The notes below the pieces were generated by a model. That model was not told where the DNA came from. It was given only the letters and a program-made list of their open reading frames with translations, and did no database searches. A stretch of DNA of 64,000 nucleotides from the NCBI RefSeq assembly GCF_900168025.1, contig NZ_FUYN01000002.1:1-64000 (forward strand), in the 5' to 3' direction. This document shows positions 48,917-58,358 of the stretch, piece after piece (the first letter of the stretch is position 1; the number at the start of each line of letters is the position of its first letter). This DNA comes from Acetoanaerobium noterae. Its GTDB lineage: Bacteria; Bacillota; Clostridia; Peptostreptococcales; Filifactoraceae. The translations under genes were made by a program, and so were the position numbers.

Positions 48917-49519
48917 ATGGCAGAAAAATCATTAAAAGGTACAAGAACTCTTGGAAATCTTATCAAAGCATTTGCTGGAGAGTCTCAAGCTAGAGGCAGA
49001 TACAATATGTTTGCAGAAGTAGCTGAAAGAGAAGGCTTCATGAGAATCGCAGAGGTTTTTAACGAGACAGCTGACAACGAGCGTATTCATGCAAAGATAT
49101 TTTATGATCATGCAGTAGCAGGCTTAGAGGGAGAAGAGTTTCCAGTAGCACTTCACGTAGATGCGGATTATCCTGTAGTTATGGGAAATACATACACTAA
49201 CCTAGTAGCAGCAGCTATGGGTGAAAACGAAGAGTGGACTGAGCTTTATCCAGAGTTTGCAAGAATAGCTGATGAAGAAGGTTTCCCAAAGGTAGCAGCT
49301 TCATTTAGAATGATAGTAGATATCGAAAAAGACCACGAAGAAAGATATCGTACACTTGCAGAGCATGTAAAAGCTGAAAATGTATTCAAAAGAGAAGACA
49401 AAGAGCTTTGGAAATGTATGTGCTGTGGATATATATTCGATGGTTCAGCAGCTCCAGCTATGTGTCCTGTCTGTAAACAGCCTAAGGCATTCTTTAAACT
49501 TCACTGCGAAAGATTCTAA
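48917..49519 (+). CDS. Rubrerythrin
   Basis: 200 residues. Non-haem iron peroxidase that reduces hydrogen peroxide in anaerobes. N-terminal four-helix di-iron domain (FAGESQARGRYNMFAEVA, then ETADNERIHAK; EKDHEERY near 137-144) and a C-terminal rubredoxin-like iron site with two Cys pairs (CMCCGY and CPVCKQP). AGGAGG is 7 nt before the ATG. Monocistronic, and consistent with an oxygen-sensitive host. Confidence 0.96.
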   Translation: MAEKSLKGTRTLGNLIKAFAGESQARGRYNMFAEVAEREGFMRIAEVFNETADNERIHAKIFYDHAVAGLEGEEFPVALHVDADYPVVMGNTYTNLVAAAMGENEEWTELYPEFARIADEEGFPKVAASFRMIVDIEKDHEERYRTLAEHVKAENVFKREDKELWKCMCCGYIFDGSAAPAMCPVCKQPKAFFKLHCERF

Positions 49520-49545
49520 ATATAAATTTAATTTTATTTTTGCAA

Positions 49546-49574
49546 TTGAAATAGCTTGATATAAGTGATATAAT
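49546..49574 (+). promoter_or_regulatory. Promoter of the serS transcript
   Basis: TTGAAA (49546-49551), 17 bp, TATAAT (49569-49574), immediately upstream of the T-box leader. Confidence 0.8.
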
Positions 49575-49581
49575 TTTTAGC

Positions 49582-49830
49582 AATACAAAATCATATGTAT
49601 AGGCTATGATGAAAAGTAGTAAAAAGTCCAAGTTCTACAGAGAGTGAGTGGTAGGTGAAAACTCACGTACTAAGCTTTTGAATCCGTTTCTGAGCTTTAT
49701 CTTTGAAGGCGCTAGCTCTAGAAGATAACGTCTACCTACGTTACAGGTTCAAGTGGTCTTTGTAGACAATTTGGGTGGCACCGCGGAAGTATAAGCTTTC
49801 GTCCCTTTTTAGGGACGGGAGCTTTTTTGA
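49582..49830 (+). promoter_or_regulatory. T-box leader of serS, specifier TCC (Ser)
   Basis: The T-box TGGGTGGCACCGCGG lies near 49769-49784, followed by terminator arms around CGTCCCTTTTTAGGGACG and a T run (to 49829). Stem I shows AGAGAGTGAGTGGTAGGTG. The specifier by position is TCC at 49683-49685, a serine codon, matching the downstream gene. Confidence 0.92.
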
Positions 49831-49940
49831 TTTCACAAAATTTGATAATAACATCCGTATTATTATTTTGTAATATGGGTAGTTAGTAAATACTGAGTTA
49901 TTATCTAAATGAAATATTAATTTTAGTGAGGGGGATTTAC

Positions 49941-51218
49941 ATGTTAGATATTAAAAGAATCAAAAGAGATTTAGAAGAAATCAAACCTTTAATGGCAAAA
50001 AGAGGAGAAAAAGATTTTAGCTTCGAAGAGGTAATAGAGCTTGATGACAAGCGTATAGAGCTACTTCAAGAGGTTGAAGCCCTAAAAAATGAGCAAAATG
50101 TAGACTCTAAGCTTATTCCTCAGTATAAAAAAGAAGGAAAAAATACAGATGAGCTTATGGCTAGATTAAAAGAGCTATCAGAGCAAATCAAAAATCTAGA
50201 CGATAAAGTAAAAGAAGTAGAAGAGGATTTGTTCCAAAAGCTTCTTAGAATACCAAACGTGCCACATCCAGATGTACCAACTGGAGATACTGACGAAGAT
50301 AACTTAGAAGTAAGAAAATGGGGAGAGCCAACTGCATTTGATTTTGACGCAAAAGCACACTGGGATATAGGAACAGAGCTTAATATTCTAGATTTTGAAG
50401 CAGCTGGAAAAATCACTGGCTCTAGATTTACATTGTACAAAGATTTAGGAGCTAGATTAGAGCGTTCATTAATCAACTTTTTCCTAAATACACATACAGC
50501 TGAGCATGGCTACACAGAGGTACTTCCTCCTTTTATTGCTAACCGTACTAGCTTTATAGGAACGGGTCAGCTTCCTAAATTTGAAGAAGATATGTTTAAG
50601 CTAGAGGGCTTTGAATATTTCCTAGTGCCTACAGCAGAGGTTCCGGTTACTAATATTCACCAAAACGAAATCATGAATGGCGATGATTTAACTACAAAAT
50701 ACTGCGCATATACACCTTGCTTTAGAGCAGAGGCTGGATCTGCTGGAAGAGATACTAGAGGACTTATCCGTCAGCATCAGTTTAACAAAGTAGAGCTAGT
50801 TAAATTTACAAAGCCAGAGGATTCTTACAAAGAGCTAGAAACCCTTACTGCAGATGCAGAAAAAGTGCTTCAGCTACTAGGACTTCCATATAGAGTAGTT
50901 CGTATATGCTCAGGTGATTTAGGCTTTACTGCAGCATACAAATATGACCTAGAGGTATGGATGCCTAGCTACAACAGATATGTAGAGATTTCTTCTTGTT
51001 CTAACTTTGAAGATTTCCAAGCTAGAAGAGCAAACATTAGATTCAAAAGAGACAAGGCATCTAAGCCAGAGTTTGTTCATACTCTTAATGGCTCTGGAGT
51101 AGCTATAGGACGTGCTCTTGCCGCTATACTTGAAAACTATCAGCAAGCTGATGGAACTGTAGTAGTGCCAGAGGTACTTCGCCCATACATGGGAACAGAT
51201 AAAATAATAAAAAAATAA
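49941..51218 (+). CDS. serS: Seryl-tRNA synthetase
   Basis: 425 residues from ATG 49941, 6 nt after GAGGGGG; the in-frame GTG 49926 lies within or before the ribosome site. N-terminal long antiparallel coiled coil (about 30-100) that grips tRNA-Ser, then the class II core: motif 2 [22 protein letters not shown] and motif 3 [20 protein letters not shown]. Charges tRNA-Ser and also provides the substrate for selenocysteine synthesis. Controlled by the T-box leader. The alpha-amylase gene follows after 54 nt. Confidence 0.97.
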   Translation: MLDIKRIKRDLEEIKPLMAKRGEKDFSFEEVIELDDKRIELLQEVEALKNEQNVDSKLIPQYKKEGKNTDELMARLKELSEQIKNLDDKVKEVEEDLFQKLLRIPNVPHPDVPTGDTDEDNLEVRKWGEPTAFDFDAKAHWDIGTELNILDFEAAGKITGSRFTLYKDLGARLERSLINFFLNTHTAEHGYTEVLPPFIANRTSFIGTGQLPKFEEDMFKLEGFEYFLVPTAEVPVTNIHQNEIMNGDDLTTKYCAYTPCFRAEAGSAGRDTRGLIRQHQFNKVELVKFTKPEDSYKELETLTADAEKVLQLLGLPYRVVRICSGDLGFTAAYKYDLEVWMPSYNRYVEISSCSNFEDFQARRANIRFKRDKASKPEFVHTLNGSGVAIGRALAAILENYQQADGTVVVPEVLRPYMGTDKIIKK

Positions 51219-51272
51219 TATAACTTTATGTAATTTGTATTTTTAGGGTCTTCATTTGCAAGGAGGAACGCT

Positions 51273-52724
51273 ATGAGCTTAAATGGCATCATGATGCAGT
51301 ATTTTGAATGGTATTTAGAAGATGATGGCAAGCTATGGAATAAACTTAAAGACGATGCAAATCATCTTAAGGAACTAGGCATAACAGCTATTTGGATACC
51401 TCCTTGCATGAAGGCTACAGCTACAAATGATACGGGATACGGAATATATGACCTTTACGACCTTGGAGAGTTTGATCAAAAAGGCAGTATCAGAACGAAA
51501 TATGGAACTAAAGAAGAGCTTTTAGAGGCCATAAATGTGCTACACGATAACAATATAAAAGTGTATGCAGATATAGTGTTAAATCACAAAGCTTCAGCTG
51601 ATGAGACTCAGAGGTTCATGGCTGTAGAAGTCGACCCTATGGATAGAAATAAAGAAGTATCCGAGCCTTATGAAATTCAAGGCTGGACGAAGTTTAACTT
51701 TGAAGGCAGAAACAATAAATATTCTGATTTCAAATGGTCATGGGAGCATTTTAATGGAACTGATTATAATCAAGAAACAGAGAAATCTGCAATATATCTT
51801 ATACTAGGTGAAAATAAAGACTGGGCACAGGATGTAGCTGAGGAATTTGGTAACTATGATTATTTGATGTTTACAAACATAGACTACAAGCATCCAGACG
51901 TATACAACCATACTCTAGATTGGATTAACTGGTTTATAAAAGAAACTAAAGTCGATGGCATAAGACTAGATGCAATAAAGCATATAAATGACTGGTTTAT
52001 AAAAGACTTGGTTTTAAAAACTAGAGCAGATTTTGGTGAAGAATTCTATGCTGTTGGAGAATATTGGTCAGTTGAAATGCCAACTATAGAAAGCTATTTG
52101 AGCGAAGTGGATTACCAGCTAGATGTCTTTGATGTACCACTTCATTTTAAATTTCATGCAGCATCTTATGATGCGAGCAACTTTGATATGGGACAGCTTT
52201 TTAATGACACTATAGTGAGCAAATATCCACTAAATGCTGTGACTTTTGTAGAAAACCATGATTCGCAGCCTAATCAATCTCTAGAATCCTATGTAAAACA
52301 ATGGTTTAAACCACTTGCCTATGCAGCTATACTGCTTAGAAAAGATGGATATCCGTGCATATTTTATGGAGATTATTATGGAACCCTTGGAGATAATCAA
52401 ATTAAGCCTATGGCAGATATACTAGATAAGCTCATGGGACTAAGACAAAATCATGCATATGGAAGGCAAGATGATTATCTAGATCACAAGCACGTTATAG
52501 GATGGGTGAGACTAGGAGATAAAGAGCACCCTAAAGGATGCGCAGTTATCATGACCAGTACAGAAGCTGGGGAAAAAACCATGAATGTAGGAGAAATGCA
52601 TAAAGGGGAAATTTGGATTGATGCCCTAGGTCATACAGATGCTGAGGTAGAAATCGACGAAAAAGGTAACGGAATTTTTTTAGTAAATGACGGCTCGGTA
52701 AGTGTTTATATCTGTAGAGATTAA
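51273..52724 (+). CDS. Cytoplasmic alpha-amylase (GH13)
   Basis: 483 residues without a signal peptide, so intracellular, like E. coli AmyA. Hydrolyses alpha-1,4 glucans, perhaps stored glycogen or imported dextrins. The four GH13 regions are present: DIVLNHKA (100-107), GIRLDAIKHI with nucleophile Asp233, GEYW with acid/base Glu263, and FVENHD with Asp330. The N-terminus GIMMQYFEWY is typical of this branch. AAGGAGG upstream. It may be read through from serS, which would be an unusual pairing; a terminator lies after it. Confidence 0.94.
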   Translation: MSLNGIMMQYFEWYLEDDGKLWNKLKDDANHLKELGITAIWIPPCMKATATNDTGYGIYDLYDLGEFDQKGSIRTKYGTKEELLEAINVLHDNNIKVYADIVLNHKASADETQRFMAVEVDPMDRNKEVSEPYEIQGWTKFNFEGRNNKYSDFKWSWEHFNGTDYNQETEKSAIYLILGENKDWAQDVAEEFGNYDYLMFTNIDYKHPDVYNHTLDWINWFIKETKVDGIRLDAIKHINDWFIKDLVLKTRADFGEEFYAVGEYWSVEMPTIESYLSEVDYQLDVFDVPLHFKFHAASYDASNFDMGQLFNDTIVSKYPLNAVTFVENHDSQPNQSLESYVKQWFKPLAYAAILLRKDGYPCIFYGDYYGTLGDNQIKPMADILDKLMGLRQNHAYGRQDDYLDHKHVIGWVRLGDKEHPKGCAVIMTSTEAGEKTMNVGEMHKGEIWIDALGHTDAEVEIDEKGNGIFLVNDGSVSVYICRD

Positions 52725-52821
52725 AAGCAGTGAAGCTTATATATAAATTACTATGCAATAAAAAACTCTACTAAATTAGAGCTATACAGATTCCTAAATA
52801 CTACTTTATAGATTTTGGGTT

Positions 52822-52860
52822 AAAAATAGGCTAGTCTTAAATCGACATGCCTATTTTTTT
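52822..52860. terminator. Bidirectional terminator between amylase and the YolD-like gene
   Basis: AAAAATAGGC / GCCTATTTTT with T runs on both strands; the right arm overlaps the stop of the small minus-strand gene. A second minus-strand hairpin, CTCTA/TAGAG plus six T, lies at 52760-52781. Confidence 0.8.
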
Positions 52861-53024
52861 GGGGTTTTTATAAGCTCTTTAGAAGGATTTTCTGATTTTT
52901 CAACCTCAAGTTTGTGGTCTAAAAGCTTTTCACCATGCTCTGACAAAAGCATAGGCTTCCATTTGAGCATACACCTATCTGGATAAAGCATCTCTAGCTT
53001 ATTATATCCCCTTATTTCCTTCAT
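52851..53024 (-). CDS. Small YolD-like protein, partner of the Y-family polymerase
   Basis: 57 residues, start ATG at 53024 with AAGGAGGAG upstream. The start overlaps the polymerase stop as ATGA, so translation is coupled. The stretch DRCMLKWKPMLLSEHGEKLL resembles the conserved core of YolD proteins (..KW.P..L.EH...L), which in Bacillus are encoded beside UmuC-like polymerases. It is shorter than YolD (~100). Role in translesion synthesis is inferred from position and this motif. Confidence 0.7.
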   Translation of the reverse strand: MKEIRGYNKLEMLYPDRCMLKWKPMLLSEHGEKLLDHKLEVEKSENPSKELIKTPKK

Positions 53025-54328
53025 TTTTTCTCCTCCTTATTTAAGCTGCTAGCTCCTTTATGACCACCTACATAACCAGAGCGGTGCAAAAATGTACTGC
53101 CATGAGAAAGATTATAAGCTCTAAATACTGAAGTCTTTCCATATTTTTCTCTTATCTCATCTATAATATTATCTATTTTATTTGTTTTTTCTGACTGTAT
53201 AGAGCCAAATAAATCCAACTGATAAGCTTCAGCAGGTTTTACCTCTTCACAAGAAACGTTGATTTGTCTTACTAGCTCTCCACGCCAGTTCTCTTCGAAT
53301 ATAGCATCGAAATAAAGTGCTATCTCTGAGGTGTGATTAGTAGCTCTAGGAAGTTTTTTGGTTTTTTTAAATCCAAAGCTAGTCTCATGCTTGGAGAAGC
53401 TGATATAAAGACTCACAGCCTCGCAAGTCATATCGTATTTTCTAAGCCTAATGCACACTTGCTCTACCATCTCTCTAAGGACGGCCATAATCTCTGCTTT
53501 AGAATCATAATCTCTCATTAGCATCTGCCCCTTGCTGTAGCTGTGGTGCTTGGATTCTACTTTTTCTGATATTCTGCTGTAATCCACACCCCAGCTGTGA
53601 TAGTAAAGCTGAAGGCCCATGATTCCAAGATAACTCTTTAAAAAAAGTGGATTACTATGAGCTAGTTCATACACAGATTTTATTCCTAAATCATTTAGTT
53701 TCTTTTCATAGCCGTAAGAAATTCCCCACATATCAGTTAGCTTTGGAATCCTCCATACAGTGCGAGGCACATCCTCATAAGACCAGTAAGCAATTTGAGA
53801 TTTATTATTCTTGGCTTCATTATCAAGAGCAAGCTTGGCAAGCAGAGGATTGTCTCCTATTCCAACAGACACTACTAATTTAAGCTCATCCCATATAGTT
53901 TTTTGGATTTTTCTTGCAATTTCTAGAGGCTCTCCAAATAATTTCCTAGTTGCAGAAATATCCAAAAAAGCTTCATCAATGCTGTATACTAGTAAATCCT
54001 CATCAGCTACAAACCTTCTGAAAATATCGCAGATTCTGCGATTTATTTCAAGATAAAGACTCATAGAAGGCTCTACTATCATTAGCTTTGGATCTTCTGG
54101 GATTTGAAACTTTCTGGAGCCAGTTTTAATGCCAAATTCCTTCTTTACTTTAGGAGAAGAAGCAAGAACTACTGCGCCAGGTCTTTCGAAATCAGAAATA
54201 ACTATAATATAAGCATCTAAAGGATGAATCTTTCGCCGTACTGCTTCTACAGATGCAAAAAAAGACTTAACATCAATGCATAGCACATCTCTTCTAGGTA
54301 GCTTTGAATAATCTATACCTTCGCCCAT
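53021..54328 (-). CDS. Y-family DNA polymerase (UmuC/DinB-like), SOS-regulated
   Basis: 435 residues from ATG at 54328; the GTG at 54337 is part of the ribosome-site region. Error-prone translesion polymerase. Catalytic acids: Asp19 in LCIDVKSFFASVE and Asp118-Glu119 in YSIDEAFLDIS. Helix-hairpin-helix-like thumb and little-finger domain follow (about 190-400). It resembles the Gram-positive UvrX/UmuC-like group more than DinB. A LexA box lies about 35 nt upstream. The YolD-like gene overlaps its end. Confidence 0.93.
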   Translation of the reverse strand: MGEGIDYSKLPRRDVLCIDVKSFFASVEAVRRKIHPLDAYIIVISDFERPGAVVLASSPKVKKEFGIKTGSRKFQIPEDPKLMIVEPSMSLYLEINRRICDIFRRFVADEDLLVYSIDEAFLDISATRKLFGEPLEIARKIQKTIWDELKLVVSVGIGDNPLLAKLALDNEAKNNKSQIAYWSYEDVPRTVWRIPKLTDMWGISYGYEKKLNDLGIKSVYELAHSNPLFLKSYLGIMGLQLYYHSWGVDYSRISEKVESKHHSYSKGQMLMRDYDSKAEIMAVLREMVEQVCIRLRKYDMTCEAVSLYISFSKHETSFGFKKTKKLPRATNHTSEIALYFDAIFEENWRGELVRQINVSCEEVKPAEAYQLDLFGSIQSEKTNKIDNIIDEIREKYGKTSVFRAYNLSHGSTFLHRSGYVGGHKGASSLNKEEKK

Positions 54329-54361
54329 ATAAATCACTCCCTCATATTCATTTTAAAACAA

Positions 54362-54373
54362 GAACATACGTTC
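54362..54373 (-). promoter_or_regulatory. LexA (SOS) box
   Basis: GAACATACGTTC is a perfect 12-bp palindrome fitting the Gram-positive LexA consensus GAAC-N4-GTTC, 34-45 nt upstream of the polymerase start. Predicts induction by DNA damage. Confidence 0.88.
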
Positions 54374-54722
54374 TGTAAAGCGTCAATAAATATAGATAAA
54401 TATTTAACAATAAATTCTAAGTTTATTTAATAGTAGTGAGTTATGTTTTAAAACTCTATTTAAATTATGTATTTCATTAATTCTAGACAATTTGCAATAA
54501 ATGCAATATTCCGCTAATTTTAAACATACAAAAAATAAAGAATAAATTCATTAGATTAAATATTTCGAGTATAACGATTTGAGTAAAATTTTGCATTATA
54601 TTGTTGCAAAAATAACATACTAGTTTTATAATTAATCCGTATAAAAAATATTATATGCCACACTAATGTTTTTTATATTACAAATATTTAAAATTTAAAA
54701 AATTCTAAACATTACGAAAGGA
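54374..54722. other. AT-rich divergent intergenic region
   Basis: About 350 bases between the polymerase and transporter genes. No gene, hairpin or firm promoter seen. Confidence 0.5.
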
Positions 54723-56243
54723 ATGAAGAAATTGAGTACAGATAACTCTAAAAAGTTAACACTGGTATCATTAATACTTATGATTTTTACTTCAGTGTTC
54801 GGATTTGCGAACATGCCTAGATCGTTTTTCCTTATGGGATACGGTGCTATTCCTTGGTACATAATCTCTGCAATCACATTCTTTATACCATTTGCTTTTA
54901 TGATGGCGGAATACGGAGCAGCTTTCAAAAATGAAAAAGGTGGCATTTATTCATGGATGGAAAAATCTGTAGGACCTAAATACGCTTTCGTAGGAACATT
55001 TATGTGGTATGCTTCATACATAATTTGGATGGTAAACGTAGGCTCTGGAATATGGGTAGTATTCTCAAATGCTATCTTCGGAACTGATACTACATCTACA
55101 TGGTCATTATTTGGACTTTCATCAACACAAACCTTAGGAATTCTTGGAATCCTATGGGTATTTATGGTTACTTTTGTATCTACAAAAGGACTTGATAAAA
55201 TCAAAAAGATTACATCAGTAGGTGGAATCGCAGTAACATTCTTAAACGTAGTACTTATTATAGGAGCAATAGCTGTATTTATAGGAAATGGTGGACAATT
55301 AGCTCAGCCTATAACTGGAGTAGAGTCATTTATTTCATCTCCTAATGCAGCTTACCAATCACCTATAGCAATACTTGCTTTTCTAGTATTTGCAATCTTT
55401 GCTTTTGGAGGAACTGAAGTAGTTGGAGGGCTGGTTGACCAGACTGAAAATGCAGAGGTTACTTTCCCTAAAGGCTTAACAATAGCAGCAATAGTAATTT
55501 CTATAGGATATGCACTTGGAATCCTGCTTTGCGGAGTATTCGTAAACTGGACAAACGTACTATCTTCTGAAAACGTACATATGGGTAATGCCGCTTATGT
55601 AATAATGAACAACTTAGGATATCAATTAGGACAAGCATTTGGTGCTACTGAAGCAGTATCTGTTTCTATGGGTAACTGGATGGCTAGATACGTAGGAGCA
55701 TCTATGGTATTAGCACTTATGGGTGCATATTTCACACTTACATACGCTCCACTAAAGCAGCTAATCGAAGGAACGCCAAAGGAATTATGGCCAGGAAGAA
55801 TGTCCGAAGTAGAAGACGGAATGCCAAAAGCAGCTATGTGGTTACAATGCACAGCAGTATCTGTAATGTTATTTTTAGTATCATTTGGTGGAGATGCAAT
55901 GTCTGCATTCTTTACAAAGCTAGTACTAATGACAAACGTTGCGATGACTCTTCCATATATGTTCATAGCTGGAGCTTTCATCAGCTTCAAAGCTAAAAAA
56001 GAAATCGAAAAGCCATTTGTTATATACAAAACTCAATCAAGTGCAAAGTTAGCTAGTATAATAGTTGTATTTACAGTTGGATTTGCAAACTTCTTTACAA
56101 TAATAGACCCAGCTCTAAAAGGAGACCTAAGCTCTACTATTTGGAGTATAGCTGGACCAGCATTCTTTACAGTAGTAGCATTAGTAATGTACTCTAGCTA
56201 TGAAAAGAAAATGGGCAAAGAATCAAACAAAAAAGTAGCATAG
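54723..56243 (+). CDS. APC-superfamily amino acid transporter (glutamate/GABA antiporter-like)
   Basis: 506 residues with about 12 membrane spans. N-terminal block SLILMIFTSVFGFANMPRSF corresponds to the substrate-binding first span of APC carriers; FAIFAFGGTEVVGGLVDQ is the span 6 region. It looks closest to the GadC/YjeM-like antiporter group. Substrate not determinable. The ribosome site GAAAGGA is almost adjacent to ATG 54723, so TTG 54732 is a possible real start. Monocistronic with a strong terminator. Confidence 0.85.
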   Translation: MKKLSTDNSKKLTLVSLILMIFTSVFGFANMPRSFFLMGYGAIPWYIISAITFFIPFAFMMAEYGAAFKNEKGGIYSWMEKSVGPKYAFVGTFMWYASYIIWMVNVGSGIWVVFSNAIFGTDTTSTWSLFGLSSTQTLGILGILWVFMVTFVSTKGLDKIKKITSVGGIAVTFLNVVLIIGAIAVFIGNGGQLAQPITGVESFISSPNAAYQSPIAILAFLVFAIFAFGGTEVVGGLVDQTENAEVTFPKGLTIAAIVISIGYALGILLCGVFVNWTNVLSSENVHMGNAAYVIMNNLGYQLGQAFGATEAVSVSMGNWMARYVGASMVLALMGAYFTLTYAPLKQLIEGTPKELWPGRMSEVEDGMPKAAMWLQCTAVSVMLFLVSFGGDAMSAFFTKLVLMTNVAMTLPYMFIAGAFISFKAKKEIEKPFVIYKTQSSAKLASIIVVFTVGFANFFTIIDPALKGDLSSTIWSIAGPAFFTVVALVMYSSYEKKMGKESNKKVA

Positions 56244-56319
56244 TAATTAAGAGTAAAAGATTTACTAGTAATATAAAAGCTATATTACTTAAAACCCAAT
56301 AAATTAACTAACTCACAAT

Positions 56320-56364
56320 AAAAAGCCTGATAAAACATTAAATTTGTTTTATCAGGCTTTTTTT
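56320..56364. terminator. Terminator between convergent genes
   Basis: AAAAAGCCTGATAAAAC / GTTTTATCAGGCTTTTT with A- and T-rich flanks, suited to both strands. Confidence 0.92.
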
Positions 56365-56374
56365 AGCTTAATAA

Positions 56375-56887
56375 CTATGATACTTTAGAGAACAAAACGA
56401 TATAATTATGTCCATAATGAATAGCGCATTTAGGACAGGTGGTATAAAATGCCATCATGTCATGTGAACTATAGCCCCTACTCTTTAATAATTCTTCAAA
56501 TTCATTCATCCATTTTGGTAGCTCTTTAAAAGCTCCATCATAAACCTTTGCGTAATAGTTTCCCTTAAGAGATAAGCTCTCATAGCCAGGAACATCTGAA
56601 GCTACTAAAAAATAATGGTCGGATTTCCAACTTGAAATGTCCTTTGAAAGTATGAGATATTGCTCGGTTGTTTCTGCTTTTGCGCCTTGAATAGCTCCAA
56701 AGGTTTTTGTCATAACACTACCCATAGTTATAGGCATATGCATAAAGCTTTTTGTCGATGCTTTGATGAATTTAAGCTCGTCAAAATTAAAAATTTTCTC
56801 GTCCCAGTTTTCTGGATGAAACTTAGGACAGCATCCGGTCTCGTTATCAGAGTAATCGATAATAGGTAATGAGTTATTAATTTCCAC
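56375..56887 (-). CDS. Conserved protein of unknown function
   Basis: 170 residues, GTG start with AGGGGG 8 nt upstream. I recall similar proteins labelled hydrolase in other Firmicutes but know of no tested function. Features: NETGCCPKFHPENWD near 15-29 and CPKCAIHYGHNYIV near the C-terminus. The Cys pairs could bind a metal. No signal peptide or span. Convergent with the APC transporter gene. Confidence 0.75.
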   Translation of the reverse strand: MEINNSLPIIDYSDNETGCCPKFHPENWDEKIFNFDELKFIKASTKSFMHMPITMGSVMTKTFGAIQGAKAETTEQYLILSKDISSWKSDHYFLVASDVPGYESLSLKGNYYAKVYDGAFKELPKWMNEFEELLKSRGYSSHDMMAFYTTCPKCAIHYGHNYIVLFSKVS

Positions 56888-57012
56888 AAAATCGCCCCCT
56901 AAAAAAATAAAAACTTGCTATTATTAATTATACCCAGATTCTGGATTGTAATAATTCAATGAAGAAAATATGTTAGAATCAAAGAATAATAAGTATGAAT
57001 TATGAGGTGAAT

Positions 57013-57663
57013 ATGATAAATATTATAAAAATACATGGAATCTCAGACTGCTATCCAGAATTAATTGAAGGAACTTCACAGTGGTATTATTGCCAAGAAA
57101 GCAAAAAAACATTTTGCGACTTGTATGAAGCTGAAGAAATAGTAAAATTAGGACATAACTTTGAAGGTATGAATTGTCATTTGATACATTATCCAGAAGG
57201 CACTGTGCATAGTCCATTTGAAATGAAATCCAATGTATATATAGAAAAACCAATATGGAATAATGGGAAGTTTAATTTTTTAGTAGTTAACTTTAATTTA
57301 AAAGTAATACAAATATATAGCTATGAACCAGAATACATAAGGCTTAGTGTCATGCAAGAATTACCTCTATCAATAACTCCTGATTGCTACAACCTTATGC
57401 TTAAAGGTTATCCTTTAATGCTGTGCAGAGATGCTAACGATGGAATTTATGAAATAATATGGCCAGAAAGTAAAAAAATAGTAATAGGAAAAACTGAATC
57501 GTTGATAGTTCGTGATGGAAATGATTTATATTTTTCTCGGTGGTATGAGGATCCAGAGTATCATGAGAGTGTGATAGTAAGAGATGTAAATACAGGCGCG
57601 ATTAATGAGGAATTTGATGGATATTTGCGAGTATTACCAAATGGAATATATTGGAGGATATAA
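57013..57663 (+). CDS. Hypothetical protein
   Basis: 216 residues from ATG 57013, chosen because GAGGTG lies 5 nt upstream; ATG 56995 would add six residues. Not recognised. The composition is that of a soluble beta-rich protein with many aromatic residues; no signal peptide, span or catalytic motif seen. The following coiled-coil gene starts 30 nt later, with the YgjP-like gene after that, so the three may be one transcript. Confidence 0.65.
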   Translation: MINIIKIHGISDCYPELIEGTSQWYYCQESKKTFCDLYEAEEIVKLGHNFEGMNCHLIHYPEGTVHSPFEMKSNVYIEKPIWNNGKFNFLVVNFNLKVIQIYSYEPEYIRLSVMQELPLSITPDCYNLMLKGYPLMLCRDANDGIYEIIWPESKKIVIGKTESLIVRDGNDLYFSRWYEDPEYHESVIVRDVNTGAINEEFDGYLRVLPNGIYWRI

Positions 57664-57692
57664 TAAATAGAAATTATAGGGGGATAAAATAT

Positions 57693-58358
57693 ATGAAACT
57701 CGGAGAAATCAGAAATCAAAGCGGTTTTCTTTCTAACAATACCGTGATGAAATATAATAAAAAAGATTCTATAAAAGAAGGCTTGCAGAATCAAATTATA
57801 AATATTCAAAAGCAGATATATTCAGTATCTGAAAATAAATCTTTATCGATAGAACAGAAAAAACAAATGCAAAAAGATTTGAAAGAGCAATTGAATGAGC
57901 TTAACAAACAAATCATACAAAGAGATTTAGAAATTAGAAAAGAGCAAGAAGAAAAACGTGAAGAAAATATTAAAGAGCAGCTTAAAGATAAAAATTACAT
58001 TGATGATGAGCAACAAGAAATGACAAATTTGTTTAGTATAACAAGCTCTCTTAATCAAGTGAAATTTCAAACCTCTGCAAGTGTAAAAATTAAGGGAAAT
58101 GCTCGTGTATTAGAAAGTGAAATCAAAGCAGATGAAGGTAGAGGGCTAGATGTTTCAGAAAAAAGAAAGAAGCTTTCTGAAATGAAAGATAAAATAAGAG
58201 GGATTAATAAAAAAATTATAAAAACAATGAATGAAGTTAATAAAGAAATTAAAAAATCTTCGAAGAAAGAACCTTTAAAAAATGTAGAACAGAGTTCTAA
58301 TGAAAATGAAGAAAAAAGAGGGAATAATGAAATACAGTATGAATCTAGAGACAACTAA
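57693..58358 (+). CDS. FlxA-like coiled-coil protein
   Basis: 221 residues from ATG 57693 with AGGGGG upstream. Highly charged. Residues ~30-100 are a long coiled coil with the FlxA-like pattern QNQIINIQKQIYSVSENKSL, then QLNELNKQIIQRDLEI. A second helix pair is at ~140-200 and the tail is Lys/Glu/Asn-rich. Function unknown; FlxA in E. coli is flagellum-coregulated but the family is broad. Its end overlaps the next gene by 32 nt. Confidence 0.65.
   Translation: MKLGEIRNQSGFLSNNTVMKYNKKDSIKEGLQNQIINIQKQIYSVSENKSLSIEQKKQMQKDLKEQLNELNKQIIQRDLEIRKEQEEKREENIKEQLKDKNYIDDEQQEMTNLFSITSSLNQVKFQTSASVKIKGNARVLESEIKADEGRGLDVSEKRKKLSEMKDKIRGINKKIIKTMNEVNKEIKKSSKKEPLKNVEQSSNENEEKRGNNEIQYESRDN

Noticed and set aside
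52549-52758. Antisense frames within amylase and many other genes
   Set aside because: They mirror strongly coding genes on the other strand, lack ribosome sites and show no protein motifs.
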